Source: Arthrobacter sp. CAU 1506
GTDB lineage: Bacteria; Actinomycetota; Actinomycetes; Actinomycetales; Micrococcaceae
DNA: 64,000 bases
Reading direction: 5' to 3'
NCBI RefSeq assembly: GCF_005047635.1
Contig: NZ_SUKC01000011.1
Location: 99,513-163,512 of the forward strand
The notes beneath the pieces are model-generated. The model searched no databases. It was not told where the DNA came from and was given only the letters and a program-made list of their open reading frames with translations. The position numbers and the translations under genes are program-made. Every line of letters starts with the position of its first letter. Within the stretch, counting starts at the first letter, position 1. Positions 43,211-50,858 of this stretch are shown here, piece after piece.

Positions 43211-43987
43211 ATGTCACTTTCAGCCACTGAGGGCAGCAACCTGCCGCAACGCGTCGTCGTGACGGGAGGTTCGTCCGGCATCGGCCTGGCCGTGGCGCGG
43301 CTATTCGCCCGGGAAGGTGCACAGGTTGGCATCATCGGCCGAAACCAGGACCGACTGGACGCGGCACTCTCCGAACTCGAACTCGTCGGGCCGTCGCGAG
43401 TCGTGTCCGCACGCGCCGATGTCGCCGAAGACTCTCAACTGGAAGACGCGGTGGGAGGAATCGCCGGCAAGCTGGGCGGCATCGACGCGCTCGTCTGCTG
43501 CGCCGGCATCGAAGGCGAAATGGGAGCGGCCTGCGAGGACGTTAGCGCGAAGAGCTTTCGGGAGGTCCTCGACGTCAACGTCGTCGGCACCTTCCTTGCG
43601 GTCAAGTTTGCTCTTCCCTACCTCAAGCGCGCAGAGGGCGGCAGCGTGACCATCGTCGGCTCTGACTCCGGCTTCGTTGCGGTGCCGGGCATGCTCGCGT
43701 ACAACGCGTCCAAGGGCGCGCTCGTCCAAATGACACGGGCGCTGGCCGTAGAACTATTCGACGAGTATGCGATCCGGGTCAACAGCGTCTGTCCCTCGAT
43801 TGTCGACACCCCGATGGCGCGCCGCGGACTGGGCGAAGCCATGAATGACCCGGCTTTTCCCATCCAGTCGGCCGACGACATCGCCTGGAGCGTCGGTTAC
43901 TTGGCCTCCCGCCGGTCACGCGCCGTCAACGGAGTCAATCTGCTGTCCGACTTTGGCTACACCGGCCGTTCCTCCTTCCCCGCGTAA
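43211..43987 (+). CDS. SDR-family NAD(P)-dependent dehydrogenase
   Basis: A 258-residue short-chain dehydrogenase: cofactor motif VVVTGGSSGIGLAVA, NNAG-equivalent VCCAGIEGEM (altered: C-A-G without the first Asn), catalytic Ser in IVGSDSG and YNASK. The C-terminus contains the conserved NSVCPSIVDTPMA. ATG 43211 is preceded by GGAG with a 5-base spacer; the longer open frame covers the operator region and is rejected. It is divergent from the kinase-PLP fusion and upstream of the permease, so it probably oxidises or reduces an intermediate of the same route. Confidence 0.9.
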   Translation: MSLSATEGSNLPQRVVVTGGSSGIGLAVARLFAREGAQVGIIGRNQDRLDAALSELELVGPSRVVSARADVAEDSQLEDAVGGIAGKLGGIDALVCCAGIEGEMGAACEDVSAKSFREVLDVNVVGTFLAVKFALPYLKRAEGGSVTIVGSDSGFVAVPGMLAYNASKGALVQMTRALAVELFDEYAIRVNSVCPSIVDTPMARRGLGEAMNDPAFPIQSADDIAWSVGYLASRRSRAVNGVNLLSDFGYTGRSSFPA

Positions 43988-44202
43988 CCGGCGTCAGCAC
44001 CTTGCAGCCTGGAAGTCAGTGCCGTTCGGGCACGCATTGTCTATCTTCATGCACGGAATGACAAGCCAGAACCGCGGTATCCGGCGCAAACTGGCTTTAT
44101 TAGTCCGGAAGCTGGATGTGCTGCACGGTCAGAGTAGTTGTTCGCCGCTGGCAATGCGATTCACTTCCAACATTCACCACAACTCATTCGAAGGGAGTTC
44201 AG

Positions 44203-45681
44203 TTGTCTGAGAAACACACCGAAGTGTTGGCACGCAACCAGCTTGGAGTAAGTGCGATTGTCTTTCTCGTTCTCGCTGCGGTTGCTCCAGTCACGGTTCT
44301 CATCGTCGTGCTCCCGCTCGCGATCGCGCACGGCAACGGCGGCGGTGTTCCCGTCGCGATCCTTATGGTCGCAGCGGCCCTGCTGCTCTTTGCGATCGGC
44401 TACGCGCAGATCACCAAGGAGTTGACCAACGCTGGTGGCTTCTACGCAATCGCGGTGAAAGGCCTGGGCAAGACTGCGGGCCTCATCACTGGCATCATCG
44501 CCACGATCGGTTACAATGCCTTCGTGGCCGGCGCCCTTGGAACCATCGGCTTCTTCGCCGGCATGGTCGTCATGCCCGAACTCTTCGGCGAGGCGTTCAC
44601 GCTCGATTGGTTCTGGACCGGTGCGGTGCTCTTCGTCATCGTTTACCTGCTCGCCATCTCGGGTATCCATGTGAGCGCCGTCGTTTTGGGTGTCGCGCTC
44701 GTGCTCGAAATCATCATGGTCTTCGTCTTCGGTTTCTCCGTGCTGTTCCAGCAGGGCTTCAGCTTCGCGGTGTTCACGCCTGAAATCGTCATGGGCGGAT
44801 CATTGTGGATCGGCCTGCTGCTCGCGGCCACCGCGTTTATCGGCTTCGAGGCAACGGCGCTCTTCGGTGAGGAAGCGAAGGATCCTCACCGGACCATTCC
44901 CCGAGCGACCTACGCGGCCATCATCATCATCGGTCTCATGCATGCATTTGCCGCGTGGGCGATCGTCAGTTCGATCGGTCCCGACATCGCGCAGGCGACG
45001 GCAATGGAGCATCTCGAGGCGGGCGACCTCACCCTGATGCTCATCGACAAGCATCTTGGGCCGGTTTTCGTCGTCATCGCCCTGGTGCTCGTCGTGGTCA
45101 GCCTCTTCGCCGCGCAGTTGGCATTCCACAACTCGGCCGGACGTTACCTCTACTCGCTGGGTCGCGCACGGGTGCTGCCGCATTGGCTGGCTCAGACCAA
45201 CGCGAAGGGCGCGCCACAGCGCGCGCTGCTGACCAACCTGATTTTTGCATTGGTCATCGCGGCGATCTTCCGTTTCGCGTTCCCGGACCTGCCGTCGATC
45301 CTCACACTCGTTCCGGTGGGCCTTGGCTTTGCGACACTCTCGATCATCATCGTGCAGGCGATCGCCGCCCTGTCAGTCGTCGTCTACTTCCGCAAGAAGC
45401 GCGACCCGCGGCTCTGGACGACGCTGATCGCACCGGCCATTGGCTTTATCGCCCTGGCGGTCTTCAGCATCATGGCGATTGTGCAGTTCCCGCTGGTCGC
45501 CGGTTCCGAGGAGCCCTATGTGGTCGTGCTCCCGTGGATACTCGTGCTCGCTGTCATCGGCGGCATCGTCTACGGCGCTTACCTCAAGTCGAAGAAGCCT
45601 GAAGTGTACGCAGGTCTCAGCGACGATCTAGAGAAGTTCGACGATTTGCTCGTCGAAGATGCTGACACCCTGAATAAATAG
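44203..45681 (+). CDS. APC-superfamily permease (amino acid/amine/ethanolamine-like)
   Basis: A 492-residue inner-membrane transporter with about 12 helices. The N-terminal LGVSAIVFLVLAAVAPVTVLIVVLPLAIAHGNGGGVPVAILM and FIGFEATALFGEEAKDPHRTIPRATYAAI are typical of APC members that import amino acids or polyamines/amines. TTG 44203 has AGGGAG 5 bases upstream and starts the protein near the first helix; an upstream ATG at 44116 lacks these. It lies 215 bases after the SDR gene and before a strong terminator, and probably brings in the substrate of the cluster. Confidence 0.92.
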   Translation: MSEKHTEVLARNQLGVSAIVFLVLAAVAPVTVLIVVLPLAIAHGNGGGVPVAILMVAAALLLFAIGYAQITKELTNAGGFYAIAVKGLGKTAGLITGIIATIGYNAFVAGALGTIGFFAGMVVMPELFGEAFTLDWFWTGAVLFVIVYLLAISGIHVSAVVLGVALVLEIIMVFVFGFSVLFQQGFSFAVFTPEIVMGGSLWIGLLLAATAFIGFEATALFGEEAKDPHRTIPRATYAAIIIIGLMHAFAAWAIVSSIGPDIAQATAMEHLEAGDLTLMLIDKHLGPVFVVIALVLVVVSLFAAQLAFHNSAGRYLYSLGRARVLPHWLAQTNAKGAPQRALLTNLIFALVIAAIFRFAFPDLPSILTLVPVGLGFATLSIIIVQAIAALSVVVYFRKKRDPRLWTTLIAPAIGFIALAVFSIMAIVQFPLVAGSEEPYVVVLPWILVLAVIGGIVYGAYLKSKKPEVYAGLSDDLEKFDDLLVEDADTLNK

Positions 45682-45700
45682 CGCCGCCTCTCGATATCTC

Positions 45701-45754
45701 AACGGGTGGATGCTCCTGACGCCAGGTGATGCGCGTCAGGGGCATCCACCCGTT
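45701..45754 (+). terminator. Terminator hairpin after the permease
   Basis: AACGGGTGGATGC and GCATCCACCCGTT pair, followed inward by CCTGACGC and GCGTCAGG, giving a stem of 21 pairs with one internal mismatch and a short loop. It starts 19 bases after the permease stop. Confidence 0.8.
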
Positions 45755-46007
45755 CCGGGAACGGTCTTTCTTTCCGTGAAGACAACCGACCCGAGAGCTA
45801 TCGGCGCATCGTTTCGGCGGCGGCAGCTGAAGGCAACAGACTGGGACCTTGGGGCACCAGGGTTAAACGAAAGGGCCGGAGCAGCAGGCGTTGGGGGGAA
45901 TCCTGCGGCTCCGGCTCTTCCACGCCCGGACCCAAGTCCGGCCGAGGCGGTGCGGGCCCCCGTTCCGAGCCCGACCGTTGATACGAGCTTATCCGGGCAG
46001 TTGAACC

Positions 46008-46037
46008 GGCGCGATGGGGAGAACTACCCATCGCGCC
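46008..46037. repeat. Inverted repeat, 11 bp stem
   Basis: GGCGCGATGGG and CCCATCGCGCC around an 8-base loop (GAGAACTA). No adjacent gene end or T-tract on either strand, so its role (terminator remnant, structured RNA or operator) is open. Confidence 0.55.
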
Positions 46038-46158
46038 TCAACCGATTGTCGGTCGGAACCTCTATGATTCCGTACAACCATCTCTGGGTGCCCGGGCCTC
46101 AACCCGCGGCCGTTGTCCTTCGAGCGACCCCGTCCGGCGGCGGCACTGTCCCCTCGAC

Positions 46159-46251
46159 GCCCGGCGCGGGTTTGACCCAGTCCGCACTCGCCCGGCGCGG
46201 GTTTGACCCAGTCCGCACTCGCCCGGCGCGGGTTTGACCCAGTCCGCACTC
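46159..46251. repeat. Three perfect 31 bp tandem repeats
   Basis: Units at 46159-46189, 46190-46220 and 46221-46251 are identical. Each begins GCCCGGCGCGGGTTTGACCC and includes a TTGACC hexamer. The array ends 40 bases before the phosphoribosyltransferase start. Perfect identity suggests recent expansion. Confidence 0.9.
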
Positions 46252-46291
46252 GCCCTCGCCCGTTGGCGCATGGGAGAGGATACTTGAGGCC

Positions 46292-46960
46292 GTGGGACTG
46301 TTGAGCGGAGCACCATCCCCTTTTACAGATCGCTCCGATGCGGCGTATCAATTGGCGGCCGAGTTGGCAGACTACCGCGGGCGCAAGGACGTCACCGTGC
46401 TTGGGCTGGCGCGCGGCGGCGTTCCCGTGGCTGCCGTTGTGGCGAAAGAACTGGGCGCCGGCCTGGATGCCCTCATCGTCCGCAAATTGGGGATCCCTGA
46501 TCAACCGGAAGTAGCATTCGGCGCGCTGGCAGCGCATGGCGGGCACACCGCCGTCGTCATGGTGGACCACATTGTGGCCGAACTGCGCCGCCGCAATTAC
46601 AGTGAGCAGCGCCTCCAAGCCGTCCAAGCCACCGAACGTGCCGAGCTGCAGCGCCGTCAGGAGGCGTATCTGCACGGAAGGACGACGGAGGTCGTCGGCC
46701 GCACCGCCATACTTTGCGACGACGGCCTGGCGACCGGCGCCACCATGAAGGCCGCGATTAAGGCTGTCCGGCAAAGCAAGCCACGAGAGATCGTCGTCGC
46801 CGTGCCGGTGGGTCCTCCGCAGACCTGCGCAGAACTGGAGAAGCTGGCCGACGCCGTCTATTGCCTGCGTCAGCCACGGGGCTTTCGCGCCGTCGGCGAG
46901 GCCTACCGGCATTTCAACCAGGTCAGCGACGACGAAGTCCTGACCGCGCTCCCGCAGTAG
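46292..46960 (+). CDS. Phosphoribosyltransferase-family protein
   Basis: A 222-residue protein with a type-I PRTase fold. The PRPP-binding loop is ILCDDGLATGATMKAAIKAVR (D-D-G-x-A-T-G-A-T), and LGLARGGVPVAAVVAKELGAGLDALIVRKLGIPDQPEVAFGA is the N-terminal part common to the ComF-unlike, 'predicted phosphoribosyltransferase' group often found with alpha/beta hydrolases. The reaction is not known. GTG 46292 is only weakly supported by GAGG very close upstream, so the start is tentative. It stands alone behind the 31 bp tandem repeats. Confidence 0.85.
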   Translation: MGLLSGAPSPFTDRSDAAYQLAAELADYRGRKDVTVLGLARGGVPVAAVVAKELGAGLDALIVRKLGIPDQPEVAFGALAAHGGHTAVVMVDHIVAELRRRNYSEQRLQAVQATERAELQRRQEAYLHGRTTEVVGRTAILCDDGLATGATMKAAIKAVRQSKPREIVVAVPVGPPQTCAELEKLADAVYCLRQPRGFRAVGEAYRHFNQVSDDEVLTALPQ

Positions 46961-46976
46961 CGGCCGCCCACAGCCC

Positions 46977-47016
46977 AAAAAGGACCGCCGCCGGTATCTA
47001 TTACCGACGGCGGTCC
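46977..47016 (-). terminator. Bidirectional terminator between phosphoribosyltransferase and MHS transporter
   Basis: GGACCGCCG-CCGGTA and TACCG-A-CGGCGGTCC form the stem (46982-47016). Read on the minus strand it is followed by TTTTT (complement of 46977-46981), a classic intrinsic terminator for the MHS transporter gene; on the plus strand it can also end the phosphoribosyltransferase transcript. Confidence 0.8.
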
Positions 47017-47054
47017 AGAGGAGAAGTCCCTGCTCCCTGGTGGGAGAGCTTTCC

Positions 47055-48446
47055 CTAGTGGGAGTCGCGTGCCTCAGGGTGCTGCTGCAGGTACTCCTGA
47101 TGCGCTTCCTCCACCCGCAGGTTCTTGCCCTTGGTCTCCTTGACCACGGAGACGGCTACGAGCGAGATGACGCAGAGCACCATGATGTAGATGCCGATGG
47201 AGATGGTGGTTCCGGTCGCCCCCAGCAGCACTTCCGCGATCAACGGGGCGAAGGCGCCGCCAAGAATCGCGCCGATGGCGTAGCCGATCGATACGCCGGA
47301 GTAGCGGACGTGGGCCGGGAACATCTCGGCGTAAAGAGCCGACTGGGGACCATAGGACAGGCCCAGGCCGATGGTCAGGACGAACATCGCGATGCCCATC
47401 AGCACAATGCTGGCGGTGTCGATCAGCATGAACATCGGGATCTGCCACAGCAGGACCCACACGTAGCCAATCTGGAAGGTGCGGACACGGCCGATCTTGT
47501 CGGAGAGAATTCCGCCGTACATGGTGAAGATCAACCAGCCGAAGGCGGCCAGCGTGGTTGCCAGCAGCACGGACGGACGGTCCATGCCAAGCCCGCCGGC
47601 TTCCACCGGCTTGGTGGCGTAGGACGCGAAGAACGCGATCAGCAGGTAGCCGGCTGCGTTGTTGGCGATGAAGATCAGCGCGGTCTGGATGACCTCTTTC
47701 CAGTTGTGCTTGAACAACTGGCCCAGCGGAGCTGCCGATTCCTTCTTGCGTTCCTGCATCTCCTTGAACACCGGGGACTCGTCCACCGAACGGCGGATGA
47801 AGTAGCCCACCAGGATCAGCACGATCGAGAACAGGAACGGTACACGCCAGCCCCAGCTCATAAACGCTTCTTCTGTCAGCAAGGTGCTGAGCAGCCACAT
47901 CACGCCGGTGGCCAGGATCATGCCGCACGGAACACCGATCTGCGGGTATGCACCGAAGAAGCCTCGCTTGTTCACCGGGGCATGCTCAACGGACATCAGG
48001 GCAGCGCCGCCCCATTCACCGCCAGCCGAGAAACCTTGCAGGATCCGCAGGAACACCAGCAGGATCGGAGCCCAAATGCCGATCTGGGCGTAGGTCGGCA
48101 GCACACCGATCAGCGCGGTGGCCGCACCCATGAGCACCAGTGTGAAGACCAGCATCATCTTCCGGCCCAGGCGGTCGCCGAGGTGGCCCGCGACGATGGC
48201 GCCGAGCGGGCGGAACAGGAAGCTGATGCCCAGCGAGGCCCAAGAGACGATCTGCGCCAGCCCGGCGCTCTCCTGCGACAGCGGGGCAAAGTACAGCGAG
48301 GCCAGCACCAATCCGGCTGCCTGGGCGTAAATGAAGAAGTCGTACCACTCAATGGTGGTGCCAACTAAGGTGCCGGCGAGCACCTTGCGCTCTTCGCGGC
48401 GGGCTGCCGGGCTGATGTTGCCTGCCAGCTCTTCTGACGTGGACAT
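47055..48446 (-). CDS. MFS transporter, metabolite:H+ symporter (MHS) family
   Basis: A 463-residue symporter with 12 predicted helices. MHS features: LVGTTIEWYDFFIYAQAAGLVLASLYFAP at the start, FLFRPLGAIVAGHLGDRLGRKMMLVFTLVLMG (motif A) and LRILQGFSAGGEWGGAALMSVEHAP. Relatives import carboxylates such as shikimate, 2-oxoglutarate, or betaines. It is divergent from an IclR regulator, across a 302-base region with several palindromes. The substrate is unknown; IclR linkage suggests an organic acid. Confidence 0.93.
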   Translation of the reverse strand: MSTSEELAGNISPAARREERKVLAGTLVGTTIEWYDFFIYAQAAGLVLASLYFAPLSQESAGLAQIVSWASLGISFLFRPLGAIVAGHLGDRLGRKMMLVFTLVLMGAATALIGVLPTYAQIGIWAPILLVFLRILQGFSAGGEWGGAALMSVEHAPVNKRGFFGAYPQIGVPCGMILATGVMWLLSTLLTEEAFMSWGWRVPFLFSIVLILVGYFIRRSVDESPVFKEMQERKKESAAPLGQLFKHNWKEVIQTALIFIANNAAGYLLIAFFASYATKPVEAGGLGMDRPSVLLATTLAAFGWLIFTMYGGILSDKIGRVRTFQIGYVWVLLWQIPMFMLIDTASIVLMGIAMFVLTIGLGLSYGPQSALYAEMFPAHVRYSGVSIGYAIGAILGGAFAPLIAEVLLGATGTTISIGIYIMVLCVISLVAVSVVKETKGKNLRVEEAHQEYLQQHPEARDSH

Positions 48447-48748
48447 ATTCTCTCCGTTGCGTTCACAGAACGGTATTTACCGAACGGTCGGTAATGTGAC
48501 CCGAGCCATATTACCGGAGAGTGGCGCGGCCCACATAGCGCCCCCATATCAATTGGGTAACGGCAGGGTCGACTGTTCCCGTGAGGCCTCAGCCCACCAA
48601 GGGGTCGTGGGCCCAGAGCAGCCTTTATTCGTTCTATAGTTGGACACTTCGTCCTGATATAGAACAATAGTGGTGTGAGGCGTGGCACATCGCTGGTGTC
48701 ACCGCTCCACGTCCGCTTTCAAGCAGTCAATCTTCCTAGGATGGTCCG
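48447..48748. promoter_or_regulatory. Divergent control region of MHS transporter and IclR regulator
   Basis: No gene in these 302 bases. Near the transporter: CGGTA-TT-TACCG (48471-48482) overlaps TTACCGA-ACGG-TCGGTAA (48477-48494), with a further ATTACCGG near 48510. Near the regulator: GTTCTATA (48631-48638) and TATAGAAC (48658-48665) enclose GGAC-x5-GTCC. The two palindrome groups have unrelated sequences, hinting at two regulators. Confidence 0.55.
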
Positions 48749-49462
48749 ATGAGCCAGACTCCCACCAAGCCGGCCCCGGCGCACTCCCAGACTCTGTCAC
48801 GCGGCATTCGAGCGCTGGAAATCCTGGCCGAAGCGCAGGCGCCGATGACCATCGCCGAACTGTCCGAGGCCTTGGGCGTGCACCGTTCGATCGCCTACCG
48901 GATCTTGCGGACCCTCGAGGACCATTCGCTGTTGACGCGGGACTCGGCCGGGCGAGTGCAGGCAGGCCCGGGGTTGGCCGCGCTGGCTCGCGGCGTGTCA
49001 CGGGACCTGCAGTCGGCTGCGCTGCCGGAGCTGACCTTGCTGGCAAACGACCTGATGATGACCGCTTTCATCGCGGTCTGGGATCAACACGATTGCGTCA
49101 CGCTGTTCACGGTGGAGCCGCGGCACACAACGGCTCTGGTCCAGCATCCGGGCACGCGTCATTCCTTCGACGCCGGCGCACCGGGAATCGCCATCCAGTC
49201 GGCGCTGACCCGGGAACAGTGGGAACAACACGCTCCGGGACGACGCATCCGGCCGGAAGCCCAGCTGGCCAAGGAAATCGGCTACGCCGTCAGCCATGAC
49301 GAGGTCATCCCCGGCGTCTCCGCGGTTGCGGTGCCGGTTTCCGTTCCCGGCCAGCTGCCGGCGGCCATAGCGGTGGTCTACATCCGAACCGAGACCCCCG
49401 ACCAGGAGATCGCGGCAGCATTGAAGCGGTCAGCTGCCACCATCGAGGCTGAACTGCGGTGA
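48749..49462 (+). CDS. IclR-family transcriptional regulator
   Basis: A 237-residue regulator. The N-terminal winged helix is LSRGIRALEILAEAQAPMTIAELSEALGVHRSIAYRILRTLEDHSLLTRD and the effector domain follows, ending with AVPVSVPGQLPAAIAVVYIRTE. ATG 48749 has AGGA 7-8 bases upstream. It is divergent from the MHS transporter and is the likely regulator of it, through the GTTCTATA/TATAGAAC element upstream of its own start. It is convergent with the next MFS gene. Confidence 0.92.
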   Translation: MSQTPTKPAPAHSQTLSRGIRALEILAEAQAPMTIAELSEALGVHRSIAYRILRTLEDHSLLTRDSAGRVQAGPGLAALARGVSRDLQSAALPELTLLANDLMMTAFIAVWDQHDCVTLFTVEPRHTTALVQHPGTRHSFDAGAPGIAIQSALTREQWEQHAPGRRIRPEAQLAKEIGYAVSHDEVIPGVSAVAVPVSVPGQLPAAIAVVYIRTETPDQEIAAALKRSAATIEAELR

Positions 49463-49468
49463 GCGGGC

Positions 49469-50776
49469 TCAGCGCTGCCGTCGCCTGACGACGGCGGCAG
49501 CCACCAGGCCGAGCACCAAAAGCATGCACGCGGCGCCAATCGAGACCAAAAAGGCACCTGTGTGCCCGGAGGTTTCGGCCAGCGCACCGGCGCACGCCGA
49601 ACCCAGCGCAGAGCCCAGGACAACGCCGCTGGCCAGCAGCGTCATGACCGTGCCGAGCCGCTCGTCCGGGGCGACCATGCTTCCAATGCCGTAGATCGTG
49701 ACCATGGTCGGCCCGACGGGAACGCCGACCAGCAGCAGCACGAAGATCATCGGCAGCACGTCGGCCGGCAGCAGCAGCAAGAGGCAAAAAGCCGTCATCA
49801 ACGCAGCACAGACAACCCAACGCCAGGCATGCGTCCAGCGCGCGGGCCAGTACGCGACGGAGAGGGCACCGAACGCCGATGTCAGGCCCAGCAGGGCATA
49901 CAGCAGGCCGGCGGCATCGGCCGCCCCAAAGGTGCCGCCGAAAGCGCTCAGCGCATTCTGGGTCGCCCCAAAGAATGTGCCCATGGCCACCATGCCCAGC
50001 ACCGGAATGGAGACCAGCGGCCAATTGATCCGCACCGGGGTCGCGGCTGCAGCCGCTTCCGGGTGCGCCTTGACCAGCTCCGGGGTCACCGGGACCACCG
50101 TGCGGTACGTGGGGTGGACGGCGAACGCGGTCACCATAGTGACGGTCAGCGCGGCCGCCAGCACGAAGGGAAGCCAAGGCGCGATCAGCGCGGCCAACAG
50201 CCCGACCAGCGCCGGCCCCAACACAAACGTCAGTTCATCCGCCGTGCTCTCGTAGGACAGCGCCGTGTCCAGCGCCGGCTTATCGCTGCGCGTCATCGCC
50301 ATCCAGCGCACCCTCGCCAGCGACCCGACCTGCGGGCAGGTGGCCCCAACGAGGAATGCCGCCGCCAACACGGCGGCAGCCCCGGCCCCGCTGGTGCCGA
50401 TGTAGACGCAGGTCAGCAGCAAGACGATGGCGCAGGTGTGGGCCGCGGCGGCGATCAGCAGCACCGGGCGTTGTCCCGCTCGATCCGCGAGATAGCCGAA
50501 CAGCGGTGCCCCGGCGGCTGAACCGATGCCTACAGCACCGGCGGCGAAGCCACCCGAGGCGTAGGACCCACTGGTCACGGTGACCAGAGTCAAAGCTCCG
50601 ACCGTCAACATCGCCAAGGGCAGTCGGGCGAGGAATCCGATGGCCAGGAAGGAAGTGCCGGCCAGCCGGGCCAACCGGCCGTAGCGGCCGAAGGGATTGC
50701 GGCGTTTGCGCCTGGTGGCCGGAGCAGCGGTCGCGGAGTGTTGCCGCGCGGGCGCGTCGGAATCGGGAGATGTCAT
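49469..50776 (-). CDS. MFS transporter (12 helices), unknown substrate
   Basis: A 435-residue transporter. The N-terminal basic stretch RRKRRNPFGRYGRLARLAGTSFLAIGFLARLPLAMLTVGALTLV leads into the first helix, a pattern common in actinobacterial MFS proteins next to catabolic or housekeeping genes. GYLADRAGQRPVLL is motif A. ATG 50776 is preferred over ATG 50827 because GGA lies 7 bases upstream and the longer N-terminus is atypical. It lies between the IclR gene (convergent) and sbcC (upstream, same strand). I cannot assign a substrate. Confidence 0.88.
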   Translation of the reverse strand: MTSPDSDAPARQHSATAAPATRRKRRNPFGRYGRLARLAGTSFLAIGFLARLPLAMLTVGALTLVTVTSGSYASGGFAAGAVGIGSAAGAPLFGYLADRAGQRPVLLIAAAAHTCAIVLLLTCVYIGTSGAGAAAVLAAAFLVGATCPQVGSLARVRWMAMTRSDKPALDTALSYESTADELTFVLGPALVGLLAALIAPWLPFVLAAALTVTMVTAFAVHPTYRTVVPVTPELVKAHPEAAAAATPVRINWPLVSIPVLGMVAMGTFFGATQNALSAFGGTFGAADAAGLLYALLGLTSAFGALSVAYWPARWTHAWRWVVCAALMTAFCLLLLLPADVLPMIFVLLLVGVPVGPTMVTIYGIGSMVAPDERLGTVMTLLASGVVLGSALGSACAGALAETSGHTGAFLVSIGAACMLLVLGLVAAAVVRRRQR

Positions 50777-50858
50777 AGGTTTTTCCGTTGGTTCGAACCG
50801 CGCATCGTCCCGCCTCCCGATGCGCACAACCCGGATAACGTTACTATCATACCGGTGG

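Larger units (their letters stand above)
45682..46291. other. 610-base gene-free region with hairpins and tandem repeats
   Basis: No supported gene; short open frames here lack ribosome binding sites and recognisable content. It contains a terminator hairpin (45701-45754), an 11 bp-stem hairpin (46008-46037) and three 31 bp tandem repeats (46159-46251). Confidence 0.6.

Noticed and set aside
45710..46237. Possible gene between the permease and phosphoribosyltransferase
   Set aside because: The frame runs through a terminator hairpin and the 31 bp repeats, has no ribosome binding site and no family content.
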